64,000 nucleotides of DNA from Microscilla marina ATCC 23134 (GTDB taxonomy: Bacteria > Bacteroidota > Bacteroidia > Cytophagales > Microscillaceae), in contig NZ_AAWS01000019.1 in assembly GCF_000169175.1 (NCBI RefSeq), forward strand, positions 83,892 through 147,891. The letters are read 5' to 3'. Below the pieces are notes generated by a model, which worked only from the letters and a program-made list of their open reading frames with translations, had not been told where the DNA came from and did no database searches. Shown here one piece after another: positions 1 to 8,631 of this stretch. The position numbers and the translations under genes are program-made. Position 1 is the first letter of the stretch; each line of letters begins with the position of its first letter.

Positions 1-1412
1 TCAGTACTAAACCCAAAGCTACGAGTATTGCCACGCCCAGCATTAATACCCTGAGCACCCTTTGTCAAACGGTAATTGTTGGCGTCAATGACCAGGTTGT
101 TAGCACTGGCAAATCTTGCTTGTTGAGCACTTGCTATCAATACATTTTTTTGTATGCTGGCTTTGGCATTGTCTCGCATAGCCTTACTGTTGAAATCTAT
201 GTAATTTTCGTTCATTCCTTTCCAGGTACGGGTTTTATGGTGGGCAGCACGTGGGGCAACAACTAAGTTATTGAAAAATATTCGTTTCCAGTTGAGCTTT
301 TCGTCTTTTTGGTTAGTAGATGCCGAATTATAAAATATACTTGACAAACGTGCCCCTACCAAGGTATTGTTCAGGAAGTAGTAGCCTTCCTTAAAATTGA
401 GCATTCGACGAGACAAACGATTATGAATGAAAATAGCGTGGCGTTCAGAGTTTACAATCACATTGTTGTAAAAGAAAGTATCTCCGTTAGAAATAATTTG
501 AATTCCTGAACCTTTGAGTTGGTAAGGGTTACGTGCCTGGCTTTTAAAAGAGTTGAGCTGATAAATAAAGTTCGAGTAAAACCTTCCCTTAGTACCACCA
601 CCTATCGACCAGCCAAAGTTTTGATGGGCTCTCTTTTGTGTACCATACCCTATCACTGTGTTACGATAGACCCTTACATCTTGTACTGCAAGATTTAACT
701 GAAAACCATCCCAACCTGTGCGTACAATGATATTATCATAAATGCGTACTGATTTAAACAAATGCCCAAATATTTGACGTCCTCCACAACGACGGTTAGA
801 TTTTTCATACCCTCCGGTATACCCTATATACATCCCTTCACCGTGGGTGTCATGAATATAACAATCGTGTATCTTTAGGTTATAAAAGGTAAAGTTCTTA
901 CGCCAGGTTTTAGGTTTGTTACATTGAGGGTCTGTTTTTGCCATAATGCCGGCAAATCCGGTATTTTGCACCTCTACATTTTCTACCTCTACATCCGACG
1001 ATAAGCCCTTGATATCTAGTCCTGTGCCTTTAGCCCGGTTGATTTTTATCCCATATTTTACCGAAAAGTGTCCAGCTCCCGAAATCTTAAGGTAACGACT
1101 GCTTAATACTGTAATACCGTTGTTGGTAGTTACTTTTCCCCCACAGTTTTTGATAGTAATAGGTTTACCTTTACTTCCCCTGAAGTTTACAAACCTCAAC
1201 TCTTGATAGTTACCCGATGGAATACATAAGGTGCCCCCTGTGTGTAGTCGGTTATAAGGCGCCTTGCGTCCATCAAGAATATTTATTCCTCTTGGATTGT
1301 TGGTTTTAAAAGTAAGGGTACAGCCACAGTTTTGACCTCGCGAAGTGCTGTAGTTGATCATAGATAAAGTTATGATCAGTAATAGATACTTTGAAGCTTT
1401 GCAGTAATACAT
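1..1412 (-). CDS. Secreted right-handed beta-helix protein, 3' end beyond the window
   Basis: The frame is open from an ATG at 1412 to the left edge (470 codons seen, no stop), so the C-terminus is missing. The N-terminus is a short polar stretch, a hydrophobic core (YLLLIITLSM) and a likely signal-peptidase site near TSRGQ. After that come many short repeats rich in Asn, Gly and aromatic residues, such as VRIYDNIIVRTGWDGFQLN and VRVYRNTVIGYG. This rung pattern is typical of parallel beta-helix (pectate-lyase-like) proteins, often polysaccharide lyases or surface adhesins. No catalytic residues can be assigned, so the substrate is unknown. A T9SS tail could lie in the missing part. Confidence 0.7.
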   Translation of the reverse strand, partial: MYYCKASKYLLLIITLSMINYSTSRGQNCGCTLTFKTNNPRGINILDGRKAPYNRLHTGGTLCIPSGNYQELRFVNFRGSKGKPITIKNCGGKVTTNNGITVLSSRYLKISGAGHFSVKYGIKINRAKGTGLDIKGLSSDVEVENVEVQNTGFAGIMAKTDPQCNKPKTWRKNFTFYNLKIHDCYIHDTHGEGMYIGYTGGYEKSNRRCGGRQIFGHLFKSVRIYDNIIVRTGWDGFQLNLAVQDVRVYRNTVIGYGTQKRAHQNFGWSIGGGTKGRFYSNFIYQLNSFKSQARNPYQLKGSGIQIISNGDTFFYNNVIVNSERHAIFIHNRLSRRMLNFKEGYYFLNNTLVGARLSSIFYNSASTNQKDEKLNWKRIFFNNLVVAPRAAHHKTRTWKGMNENYIDFNSKAMRDNAKASIQKNVLIASAQQARFASANNLVIDANNYRLTKGAQGINAGRGNTRSFGFST

Positions 1413-1620
1413 GAAACCTAGGGTTGTGAGTAAAATATAGTGGAAGCTGACTGTGAGTAGATATAAATGTGAATTTACGATTCATTTATGGATTTACGAA
1501 CTTTTAGGAGGCTAAACGATGCTTAATCATTGGAGATGATGCATGATATTAAGACGAGGTAAGGGTTTTGGAATAGTCTGTTTATGGGTACTTTAGTAGA
1601 ATGACTCAGGTAGGGGAGGG

Positions 1621-1654
1621 GCAACAAAAAAACCCGTTTGATAAAAACGGGTTT
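1621..1654 (-). terminator. Rho-independent terminator after hpf
   Basis: On the minus strand a perfect 10-bp stem, AAACCCGTTT with AAACGGGTTT and a 5-nt loop, is followed by a run of five T. It lies 22 bases beyond the hpf stop and probably ends the rpsU-xerC-hpf transcript. Confidence 0.85.
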
Positions 1655-1675
1655 CTTGATAAAATTTTATACCGA

Positions 1676-1978
1676 TTAATAGTTGAGTTTTTTCTCTTTG
1701 TGTTTTTTCAACTGTCTTCTAAGGCTTTCAACTGCCTGATCGGTAGCTGCTTCGAATGAAGTAGCGTGTTCTTTGGTAAATAGAATAGTTCCGGGAATAT
1801 TCAGTTTTATCTCTATTACTTTATTATCATAACGGTGTTCATTTTTTTCCAGTCGAAGAAATACTTCACCGTCTATAATTCGGTCGTAAAAAGTTTCCAG
1901 TTTGTTGGCTTTTTGCTCTATAAATTCTGTGAGCTTGGGGTCCGCATTGAAATGTACGGAATGAAATTGTAGTTTCAT
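1676..1978 (-). CDS. hpf: Ribosome hibernation promoting factor (RaiA/HPF, short form)
   Basis: This 100-residue protein matches the short HPF/YfiA/RaiA family over its whole length: an N-terminal strand (LQFHSVHFNADPKL), a helix with IEQKANKLETFYDRI, and a basic C-terminal helix (SLRRQLKKHKEKK) expected to contact 16S rRNA in the decoding region. In this family the protein binds the 30S subunit and inactivates or dimerises ribosomes in stationary phase. There is no long C-terminal dimerisation domain. It starts 24 bases after the xerC stop and ends at a strong terminator, so it is the last gene of a transcript that begins at rpsU. Confidence 0.9.
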   Translation of the reverse strand: MKLQFHSVHFNADPKLTEFIEQKANKLETFYDRIIDGEVFLRLEKNEHRYDNKVIEIKLNIPGTILFTKEHATSFEAATDQAVESLRRQLKKHKEKKLNY

Positions 1979-2002
1979 AAGCTATTTGTTTAATTGTTAA
2001 AC

Positions 2003-2893
2003 CTATGCTTTAGGGTGTGCTTGATTAAATATTTCTTTAATTTGATCAAGCGAATTATGGGAGTATGCCTGAGTAGTACTTAATGTAGTATGTCCAAGCA
2101 TATCCTTTACTTCATGTAAATCAGCCCCTTTGTTTAGCAGATGCGTAGCAAAAGAGTGCCTCAGTACATGTGGACTCTTTTTTTCCTGATCAGTAATCAG
2201 CTGAAGATACTTTTTTACAGTACGATAAATTAACATAGGGTAAGCAGGCTTGCCCTCATCTGTAACCAATACGTGGTTATGTACTAGTTTGCCATAAGTT
2301 TGTTGCTTACTTTTTTCATATTGCTGTAAAAGGTCAAGCAACGGTTTGGCTACAGAAATGTTTCTCTCTTTCTCTTTTTTTAGATTATTTTTTTCTGGTA
2401 TTCTAATCCTTAATTTTTGAAAGTCAACATGTTGAATTTGCAGGTTAATCAGCTCAGAAAGACGCATACCTGTGCCATAGAGTATTTCTATAGTAAACTT
2501 GTCTCGCAAACCTTCAATACCTGCGGGGTATTGTACTGTATTGAGTAACTGCAGCATTTTTTCCTCTTCCACAAAAATAGGTGCTTTTTTGGGCACTTTC
2601 ATTGGTTTGAGGCGTTGTGCAGGATTTTTCTTAATAAATCCTTGATTTTGTAAGTATTTGTAAAATGATTTGAGGGTGGCAATTTTTCTATTGATAGAGG
2701 TGACGTTGGCTTTCTCTTCAGTAAGTTGCAGCACCCATGATCTAATCATGTTATGATCGGCGTGTTCAGGCTCTTCTAGCCGGTGTATTTCCTGAAGATA
2801 GGTAGAAAATTGCTGGAGATCGTGATTGTAAGAAGTAATAGTGTTTTGGCTATATCTTTTAGCTAATATATGCTTCAAAAAGGATTTTATCAT
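2003..2893 (-). CDS. xerC: Tyrosine recombinase XerC/XerD
   Basis: The 296 residues are the normal length for XerC/D. The N-terminal SAM-like DNA-binding domain covers about 1-95 and the catalytic domain about 105-290. The active-site set is visible: Arg144 in GTGMRLSEL, His242 and Arg245 in [12 protein letters not shown], His268 in [12 protein letters not shown] and the nucleophile Tyr277. These enzymes resolve chromosome dimers at dif. The gene lies between rpsU and hpf, as in many Bacteroidota, so it is a housekeeping recombinase rather than a phage or island integrase. Whether it is the C or D subunit cannot be decided from sequence alone. Confidence 0.9.
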   Translation of the reverse strand: MIKSFLKHILAKRYSQNTITSYNHDLQQFSTYLQEIHRLEEPEHADHNMIRSWVLQLTEEKANVTSINRKIATLKSFYKYLQNQGFIKKNPAQRLKPMKVPKKAPIFVEEEKMLQLLNTVQYPAGIEGLRDKFTIEILYGTGMRLSELINLQIQHVDFQKLRIRIPEKNNLKKEKERNISVAKPLLDLLQQYEKSKQQTYGKLVHNHVLVTDEGKPAYPMLIYRTVKKYLQLITDQEKKSPHVLRHSFATHLLNKGADLHEVKDMLGHTTLSTTQAYSHNSLDQIKEIFNQAHPKA

Positions 2894-2982
2894 ACAAATC
2901 TATTGTTATCCCTGCGAAATCTTTCGATGACCCTATTACTAAGTATAGGTCATAAACCCCTTTCGGAAATTAGTTAAGAAAA

Positions 2983-3025
2983 ACCTACATTATCCCAAAA
3001 ATATCACATTAGGAACAATGTAGGT
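2983..3025 (-). terminator. Weak hairpin between rpsU and xerC
   Basis: A 9-bp inverted repeat, ACCTACATT with AATGTAGGT, encloses 25 bases just after the rpsU stop. There is no clear T run, so this is more likely an mRNA-stabilising or attenuating hairpin than a full terminator. It could let rpsU be expressed more than xerC and hpf. Confidence 0.4.
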
Positions 3026-3073
3026 GACTTAACATAAACATAACAATAAAATTTTAGACTAGCAAGGAAATTA

Positions 3074-3271
3074 CTAAGAATTATTTTCCTTATCAGCCAT
3101 GTGTTGACGGTAACGAGCACGCAAAACTTCGTTGCGACGAGCCACAGAACCTTTTTCAAAATAGCTGCGTTTTCTGATTTCTTTAAGAACGCCTGTGCGC
3201 TCAAATTTCTTTTTAAAGCGTTTTAACGCCTTGTCGATAGATTCGTTTTCTTTAACGTTGATAATAATCAT
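3074..3271 (-). CDS. rpsU: 30S ribosomal protein S21
   Basis: From the ATG at 3271 the product has 65 residues and begins MIIINVKENESIDKALKRFKK, the standard S21 start. It is followed by the basic helix with RTGVLKEIRKRSYFEKGS and ends in RARYRQHMADK. An upstream in-frame ATG at 3325 would add 18 residues unknown in S21 and would lie in the promoter region, so it is rejected. S21 joins the platform of the small subunit. In Bacteroidota, which mostly lack functional Shine-Dalgarno use, S21 is linked to the site where the anti-SD is hidden (established knowledge). It is the first gene of the rpsU-xerC-hpf cluster. Confidence 0.93.
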   Translation of the reverse strand: MIIINVKENESIDKALKRFKKKFERTGVLKEIRKRSYFEKGSVARRNEVLRARYRQHMADKENNS

Positions 3272-3322
3272 ACTAAAATTATATAAAATGGTTGTTTTGG
3301 GTGAATCTCCAAAATAGAGGCG

Positions 3323-3353
3323 CAAAGATATAAAAAAACTATTTATTCCTCAA
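3323..3353 (-). promoter_or_regulatory. Bacteroidota-type promoter for rpsU
   Basis: On the minus strand TTG (3353-3351) and TATCTTTG (3330-3323) are separated by exactly 20 bases. This matches the Bacteroidota sigma factor consensus TTG-N17-23-TAnnTTTG. The -7 box ends about 50 bases before the rpsU ATG at 3271, and so upstream of any alternative start at 3325. Confidence 0.8.
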
Positions 3354-3480
3354 TAGTCTTTCAGTATTATGTGGGCTAAATTACAAGAGATTCGTTTTTT
3401 TTATAAAAAAACGTCATTTATAAACTGTTTTGGAGATATTGAGCCTTGGAAAATTAATCATTACTTAAATAAGCAGCGTC

Positions 3481-4119
3481 ATGAAAACACCTCCAACGAT
3501 AATTTTAACGTCAGTAGAGCCTGGTTTGGCGTATGCCTGGGAGCAAATATGTGGTGATTTGAAAAACGTAGAAATAGTGCAAGGTTCTATTCTTAATGTC
3601 AACTGTGAGGCTGTAGTGAGCCCTGCCAATAGTTTTGGGTTTATGGATGGAGGGATAGATGCATTGTATACCCGATATTTTGGAGAACAGTTACAGGAGC
3701 GTTTGCAGCAATTGATTCGAGAGAAACACCATGGAGAGCTGTTGGTAGGCAGCGCAGCTATTGCGCCCACTCAAAATCAACAAATTCCTTATTTGATTGC
3801 TGCCCCTACCATGCGGGTGCCTATGGTACTCAACAATTCAGTAAACCCTTACCTTGCAGCCAGAGCTGTATTGTTGTTAATATTGAATGGTAGTTTTCCT
3901 GATGGACAACCGATTGCTGATGTAGTCAAAAGGATGGCGTTTCCCGGATTGGGTACAGGAGTAGGGCAAGTGAGTTTTAGTACTTGTTCTGCTCAAGTAA
4001 GACAAGCCATTGAAGAAGTATGCTTTGATAGGGGGCAGTTTCCTGAAAGTTGGGTAGAGGCAAGTCAGCGACATCAGGCTTTGTATGGTCAAAGCTTCAG
4101 AGATTTACAGCGAGATTAA
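3481..4119 (+). CDS. Macro-domain protein (ADP-ribose binding)
   Basis: The 212-residue protein has the macro-domain signature in its first half: strands IILTSVEPGLAYAW and VEIVQGSIL, then the ligand loop VVSPANSFGFMDGGIDA, and later GLGTGVGQVSF, which fits the phosphate-binding glycine loop. Macro domains bind ADP-ribose or remove it from proteins or O-acetyl-ADP-ribose. The catalytic class is not clear here, so the substrate is open. There is no signal peptide, so it is cytosolic. It is transcribed divergently from rpsU and followed by a hairpin, so probably monocistronic. The ATG at 3481 is the first in frame next to the domain start. Confidence 0.8.
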   Translation: MKTPPTIILTSVEPGLAYAWEQICGDLKNVEIVQGSILNVNCEAVVSPANSFGFMDGGIDALYTRYFGEQLQERLQQLIREKHHGELLVGSAAIAPTQNQQIPYLIAAPTMRVPMVLNNSVNPYLAARAVLLLILNGSFPDGQPIADVVKRMAFPGLGTGVGQVSFSTCSAQVRQAIEEVCFDRGQFPESWVEASQRHQALYGQSFRDLQRD

Positions 4120-4128
4120 TAAAAAAAT

Positions 4129-4154
4129 ATTGCCGTATTACAGCATACGGCAAT
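4129..4154 (+). terminator. Hairpin after the macro-domain gene
   Basis: The perfect 10-bp stem ATTGCCGTAT with ATACGGCAAT and a 6-nt loop lies 10 bases after the stop. There is an A run before it but only a weak T run after it, so termination strength is uncertain. Confidence 0.55.
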
Positions 4155-4332
4155 GTTAGGACTGACTCAAGGGTTGAAGTGGGAATAAAATTTATTGAAA
4201 TAGTAGAATAGTTCAAGGCGCTAAAAATGAGCATCATTCGCTTTTTGAATTTTGTGAGCTACCTGAGTTTTTCGCAACGAATCAGAGCAACACCATTCCA
4301 TAAATATATCCCTAAATTTGGCTTTGACTCAA

Positions 4333-5226
4333 TTAATGGCGGCTAAAGTTGTACCAGGCATAGCGGCGTTTTTTTAGATCAATGTCTTTTTCACGTATTC
4401 GCCCATCTCTAAAAAAATATAATTCAACCCGTCGGGTATTTTGCATGTAATTGTTGTAATACACCCTGGCGCCTCTTGAGGTAGTGCGCGAATAGTGCAG
4501 GTTTTCGCTTACCTTTTGTCCATTGTTAAAAAACCAAGTGGCTTGCACCAATTTGTTTGACCTGGGCTGTACATTTACATAGCGTACATCATTTTGTTGA
4601 GTATAAAAATTACCACTGTATGGATTACTTTTTTTGCGTGGCTTTACTGTGTTGTAGCCCTTTTCTATAGCAGTTAAACGTTGGTTGCGTGGAGGGTGAG
4701 AGTGTGAGCCATAAGGGTTGGCAAGTTTTGCCATAGCTGCTTTTGCCTGGGCGATACTTGCTCCCATCTTGGCTAGTACATAGCCCGAAAAATAATCCGC
4801 TTCCAGCTCTTTAGAATGGGTACTGCCTTCCCGGTCAAGTACATGGTCGAAATAGTGGTGCCCTACTTCATGTGCCAGCACACTTACAGAAGCCCACTTT
4901 GTGCCTGTTTGATAATCCAGCGCCTCTACAAACAGGTTATCATAAGTAATAAACCGTTTGCCGTTTTGTATGTGTGCATACGCATTATTAATTCCATTGC
5001 GTTCTTGCAATACAAAATTTTGCTGCCAATCGGGTACTTGTTTTACAATACGTTTGATGTAGTTGGCTGCCTCATCTATCGAAATAAAACTGTTAATCGA
5101 GGATGGTTTGTCTTTAACTTTGTTGATAGATTTTTGAGAAGGAATGAGTATACCACAATGGTTGTATTGTGCCTGGCTTAACCAAGGCATAAGGATGAGT
5201 AGTGACAAAAGAATCTGTTTTTTCAT
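4333..5226 (-). CDS. Secreted M48-like zinc metallopeptidase
   Basis: From the ATG at 5226 the product has 297 residues. A start three codons upstream (5235) would put extra residues before a normal signal peptide (MKKQILLSLLILMPWLSQAQ), so 5226 is preferred. The zinc motif HEVGHH (first His about 119) is followed by KELEADYFSGY, which supplies the third ligand Glu, as in M48 peptidases, and by a HSHPPRNQR motif often seen in the same family. The C-terminal 100 residues look like an all-beta add-on. It should act in the periplasm or outside. No partner gene is adjacent, so the target is unknown. Confidence 0.8.
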   Translation of the reverse strand: MKKQILLSLLILMPWLSQAQYNHCGILIPSQKSINKVKDKPSSINSFISIDEAANYIKRIVKQVPDWQQNFVLQERNGINNAYAHIQNGKRFITYDNLFVEALDYQTGTKWASVSVLAHEVGHHYFDHVLDREGSTHSKELEADYFSGYVLAKMGASIAQAKAAMAKLANPYGSHSHPPRNQRLTAIEKGYNTVKPRKKSNPYSGNFYTQQNDVRYVNVQPRSNKLVQATWFFNNGQKVSENLHYSRTTSRGARVYYNNYMQNTRRVELYFFRDGRIREKDIDLKKRRYAWYNFSRH

Positions 5227-5263
5227 AAGTATCAATGGTTATGTATAGTGGTGAATAAACGAC

Positions 5264-5309
5264 AAAAGGAGTGTAGTAGTTTATAGCAACGCCATTCTAC
5301 CAACACTCC
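5264..5309 (-). terminator. Terminator-like hairpin before the M48 gene
   Basis: On the minus strand GGAGTGT-T-GGTAG pairs with CTAC-T-ACACTCC around a loop of about 17 bases, and TTTTG follows. Its place just after the 5336 gene stop and before the M48 start fits termination of the upstream DUF4197 transcript. Confidence 0.6.
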
Positions 5310-5335
5310 TTCTAATATTTTTACCTGAGAGGTAC

Positions 5336-6064
5336 TTAGTCTAACAAACCAAATACTCTCTGGAGCAAGTCATTGACCCTTGCCGTTACATTTTTGCGTA
5401 TTTTTACTTCTTCTCCTTCTACTTTAAAAAATAAACCGTCCAAGGCTTTTCCTGTAACATAAGTGCCCAAGTCGGCAGGGATAGGCTTAGCCCCTAGTAC
5501 TTGTACCAGAGGGTTACTGGCGTATTGGTTATAAGGAGTGGCAATTTGTGCCCATAGTTGGGTCAGTCCTACTTTGCTAAGTGAATTGTTGATTTTTGGT
5601 GCGTATAGACCTTGTAGTTGAGTAAAGGTGCCTGTTTTTAGAAAACTGGTGGCGGCATTGTCGGTGCCAAATAAGATGTTACGAGCATCAGTAAAGGTCA
5701 TACCAGTAATGGCGTCTTTGAATATAGGGGCGGCTTCGTTGGCGGCATCCTCAGCTGCTCTATTCATTTTAAGCACTACTTCGGTAAGCAAAGTTTCAGA
5801 GCCAGGAACCGCCGTTTTTATAAAACTAGTAGCATTTTGAACCTCATCTGGTAATAAGATTTTGATTGCTTGGTTGGCAAAATACCCATCAGTTTTAATT
5901 AGCTCTTGTACCCCGTTTCCAATGCCCACATCTAAGGCAGATTTTAATCCAAGGGCAATATCATCATCTGAAACTCCTGGTTCGGCAGCTTTTTGTAGCA
6001 TATCACAGGAGCTAAATAAGGGGGCAAGTCCAAGAAGAAAAATAAATGTGAAAATCTTTTTCAT
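5336..6064 (-). CDS. DUF4197 family lipoprotein (copy 1)
   Basis: From the ATG at 6064 there are 242 residues, starting MKKIFTFIFLLGLAPLFSSC. This is a lipoprotein signal with a lipobox ending in Cys, so the upstream in-frame extension to 6205 is rejected. The rest is mainly helical: DDIALGLKSALDVGIGNGV near the start, then VVLKMNRAAEDAANEA and PIFKDAITGMTFTDARNIL, all characteristic of DUF4197, a lipoprotein family without known function. The neighbour at 6432-7205 is a close paralog, and the same block (LKMNRAAEDAANEA) occurs in both, so they arose by tandem duplication. An independent terminator suggests that they are separately expressed. Confidence 0.85.
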   Translation of the reverse strand: MKKIFTFIFLLGLAPLFSSCDMLQKAAEPGVSDDDIALGLKSALDVGIGNGVQELIKTDGYFANQAIKILLPDEVQNATSFIKTAVPGSETLLTEVVLKMNRAAEDAANEAAPIFKDAITGMTFTDARNILFGTDNAATSFLKTGTFTQLQGLYAPKINNSLSKVGLTQLWAQIATPYNQYASNPLVQVLGAKPIPADLGTYVTGKALDGLFFKVEGEEVKIRKNVTARVNDLLQRVFGLLD

Positions 6065-6203
6065 GAGTTGTACTATCTTTATAAAGGAAAATGAGGAATC
6101 TTCAAAGTTTATAATATTGTTGTTAACGAATGCGTCAAAGAGAGGTTGGTTGTTTTTAGAACAATGCCGTGAAAACATCGGATAAGCAATGGGTACTATA
6201 TAC

Positions 6204-6241
6204 AAAAAGCCAGAATTTACCTCAGTAAACCCTGGCTTTTT
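6204..6241 (-). terminator. Rho-independent terminator after DUF4197 copy 2
   Basis: AAAAAGCCAG pairs with CTGGCTTTTT, and an inner TTTAC-CTCA-GTAAA stem lengthens the hairpin. The flanking A and T runs make it able to work on both strands. It lies between the two DUF4197 genes, downstream of copy 2. Confidence 0.75.
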
Positions 6242-6247
6242 GTCTCT

Positions 6248-6414
6248 CTTAGGAATTGTTCAAAAATAAATTTACACTCTGAGAGGTGATTTTTCGCCTT
6301 GATACTTCGTTATTTTTTTTGCCCGTAGCACTGCTATGGGCAAAAAAAATAGCCTCGTCTCAAAACAAAACCTCTACCTCAAGAATAGCAATTTAATTTC
6401 TCGTCATTCCTTAG
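6248..6414. repeat. Palindromic MITE-like element, family member E1
   Basis: Imperfect terminal inverted repeats (TTAGGAATTGTTC against CTAAGGAATGACGAG) enclose a strong central hairpin at 6312-6350: an 18-bp stem with core TAGC-ACT-GCTA flanked by T8 and A8. On the plus strand CTTCGTT comes just before the stem and GCCTCGTCT just after. The same layout occurs at 20133-20293, 24113-24276 and 63791-63977. It lies between the two DUF4197 genes and holds no reading frame. Confidence 0.75.
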
Positions 6415-6431
6415 TGAAGAGCGTCTGGTGT

Positions 6432-7205
6432 TTAATTCTTTTTTTTGTCTAGTTCTCCAAATACCCGCTGTAGCAAACTTGTCACACGTGCTACCGGATT
6501 ATCCCTAATCTTACCTTCTTCTTGCTTTACTTTATAAAATAAACCAGAAAGTGCTTTATTTGTAACGTAGCTACCTAAGTCGGCATTGATAGGCTTCACC
6601 CCTTTAATAAACCTACCTACAGTAGAGTTTGCAAACTTGTTGTACGGGTCAGCAAGTGCTTTCCAGGCTTGGGTAGCCCCTACTTTCCCCAGTGAACTGT
6701 TAATTTTAGGTGCATAAGCAGAAGTTAACCTGGCTTGGGTTTTACCTTTCAAGTAAGAAGTAGCAGCACTATCACTGCCAAACAAAATACCCTTGGCATC
6801 ATTGATACTCATACCAGTAATTGCATCTTTAAAAATAGGGGTAGCCTCGTTAGCGGCATCTTCAGCAGCCCGGTTCATTTTAAGTACCAGGTTATCTAAT
6901 AAGTTCTGTCCGTTGGGCACATGCTTCGTAATCAGGTTTTGAGCTTCTTTTACTTCTTTTGGTAAGAGTATTTTTAGTATGCTACTACCAAAGTATCCGT
7001 CTTTTTGCATTAGCTGTTTTACTCCATTACTAATACCTACGCTCAGCGCCTCCTTCAAACCTGAAGCAATTTGCCCCTCAGTCAGAGGTTTGGCTATAGC
7101 CCCACTTTTATTGATTGTATTGGCTACATTGGTCAATGTATCACACCCTTGTACAAAAGGAATTAATAGAATTAATCCCCAGAAGTATTGACGTAAAGTT
7201 TTCAT
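6432..7205 (-). CDS. DUF4197 family lipoprotein (copy 2)
   Basis: The product has 257 residues and begins MKTLRQYFWGLILLIPFVQGC, a lipoprotein signal with lipobox VQGC. The mature part matches DUF4197: EGQIASGLKEALSVGISNGV, LKMNRAAEDAANEATPIFK, a SYVTNKALSGLFYKVKQEE segment and the ending RVTSLLQRVFGEL. It aligns with copy 1 over its whole length; the main differences are in the first 50 residues and a longer lysine-rich end. The function is unknown. An anchored periplasmic or outer-membrane location follows from the lipobox. The hydrophobic-helical pattern hints at interaction with membranes or other proteins, but this is inference. Confidence 0.85.
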   Translation of the reverse strand: MKTLRQYFWGLILLIPFVQGCDTLTNVANTINKSGAIAKPLTEGQIASGLKEALSVGISNGVKQLMQKDGYFGSSILKILLPKEVKEAQNLITKHVPNGQNLLDNLVLKMNRAAEDAANEATPIFKDAITGMSINDAKGILFGSDSAATSYLKGKTQARLTSAYAPKINSSLGKVGATQAWKALADPYNKFANSTVGRFIKGVKPINADLGSYVTNKALSGLFYKVKQEEGKIRDNPVARVTSLLQRVFGELDKKKN

Positions 7206-7357
7206 TTTATCAGGAGTTAGATTTTAATATCTTGAACAAATAAATGTGGGGTAAGTTAAAATTATTCAATGAAGTATCCAACCTCCTTACATATTGAATT
7301 TACTATACATAGGTCATGAGATTATCAGAAAAAACGAAGCTTTATTGAAACAAACTC

Positions 7358-7365
7358 TATCTTTG
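7358..7365 (+). promoter_or_regulatory. Candidate -7 box for the M20 amidohydrolase pair
   Basis: TATCTTTG matches the Bacteroidota -7 consensus TAnnTTTG and ends 21 bases before the ATG at 7387. A TTG at the usual -33 spacing is not seen (the nearest is only 10 bases upstream), so the call rests on one box. Confidence 0.5.
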
Positions 7366-7386
7366 TATTAAAATAATAGTGTTGTT

Positions 7387-8595
7387 ATGAACTTAAAGGA
7401 CAAAGTTAAAGAACTTGCGCAAAAGTATTCAAACGAAGTACTGAGTGATCGAAGGCATTTACATGCCCACCCTGAGTTATCCTTTCAGGAACACAACACT
7501 GCTAAATTTGTAGCGAACAAACTAAAGGCCATAGGGATTACACCCACTGAAAATATTGCTGGTACAGGATTGACTGCCTTGATTGAGGGCAAAAAGCCTG
7601 AAAGCAAAATAGTAGCTTTGCGTGCAGACATGGACGCCCTGCCTATTATGGAACTGAATGATGTACCTTATAGATCGACCAATAAGGGCATAATGCACGC
7701 TTGCGGACACGATGTGCATACATCGTCATTGTTGGGTACGGCAAGAATTTTAAATGATTTAAGGGAACATTTCGAAGGAACTTTCAAACTTATATTTCAA
7801 CCAGGCGAAGAGGTGAGCCCAGGAGGAGCTTCTTTGATGATTAAAGAAAATGTGCTTAAGGCAAACTTACATAAGGTTGCTCCACGCAGTATATACGCCC
7901 AGCATGTAGCCCCCTTTATAGAGGTAGGCAAAGTAGGATTTAAGCCTGGACCTGTACTGGCAAGTTGCGACGATATATACATTACTGTAAAGGGAGCCGG
8001 AGGGCATGCAGGTACTCCTCATGAAGTAATAGATACAGTATTGATTGCTTCACAGATTGTAGTGAGTTTGCAGCAAGTGGTTAGTAGAAATATTCCGCCT
8101 CACATTCCAGCTGTGCTGTCTTTTGGCAAAATTGTAGGAGAGGGCTCTACAAATATTATCCCGGCAGAGGTGAAAATAGAAGGTACATTCAGAACGTTTG
8201 ACGAAGAGTGGAGAAAAAAAGCCCATGAAAATATCGTTCGTTTGGCGAAAGCCACTGCACAAGGAATGGGAGGAGATTGTGAGATAGAGATAGAGGTGGG
8301 TTATCCTTATCTAAATAATGCCATTGATTTTACAGAACGATCTATGTTGTATGCCCAAGAGTTTTTGGGGCAAAATAATGTGTTGGTGTTACCCAATGTG
8401 ATGATGGGAAGCGAAGACTTTGCTTTTTACTCTCATCATATAGATGCTTGTTTTTATACCCTGGGTGTGAAAAACGAGGCTAAAAATATTACGGCTGGTT
8501 TGCATACACCCCATTTTGACATAGATGAAGATGCGGTGGAGATTGGGGTAGGGTTGATGACATGGATGGGGTTGTGCGAGTTGAAACAATTATAA
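7387..8595 (+). CDS. M20D amidohydrolase (N-acyl-amino acid / hippurate hydrolase type), copy 1
   Basis: The 402-residue length is normal for M20D peptidases. Metal-binding and catalytic residues are all visible: DMDALP at about 91, the HACGHDVH block with Cys106, His108 and His111, FQPGEE with Glu141-Glu142, the GAGGHAGTP dimerisation-domain loop, and the late GLHTPHFD histidine. The family hydrolyses N-acyl amino acids, indole-acetyl conjugates or related amides with a two-metal centre. There is no signal peptide, so it is cytosolic. The exact substrate cannot be read. A paralog starts 36 bases downstream, so the two are probably one operon from a shared promoter. Confidence 0.88.
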   Translation: MNLKDKVKELAQKYSNEVLSDRRHLHAHPELSFQEHNTAKFVANKLKAIGITPTENIAGTGLTALIEGKKPESKIVALRADMDALPIMELNDVPYRSTNKGIMHACGHDVHTSSLLGTARILNDLREHFEGTFKLIFQPGEEVSPGGASLMIKENVLKANLHKVAPRSIYAQHVAPFIEVGKVGFKPGPVLASCDDIYITVKGAGGHAGTPHEVIDTVLIASQIVVSLQQVVSRNIPPHIPAVLSFGKIVGEGSTNIIPAEVKIEGTFRTFDEEWRKKAHENIVRLAKATAQGMGGDCEIEIEVGYPYLNNAIDFTERSMLYAQEFLGQNNVLVLPNVMMGSEDFAFYSHHIDACFYTLGVKNEAKNITAGLHTPHFDIDEDAVEIGVGLMTWMGLCELKQL

Positions 8596-8631
8596 AATAA
8601 ACACAGAACATTCAAATACAGAGAAACCGTC

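Noticed and set aside
2003..2893. Xer recombinase as evidence of an integrated island
   Set aside because: Its place between rpsU and hpf is the conserved housekeeping position, so no island is implied.
3274..3325. Longer rpsU product starting at 3325
   Set aside because: The extra 18 residues have no match to S21, and the start would be next to the promoter boxes at 3323-3353.
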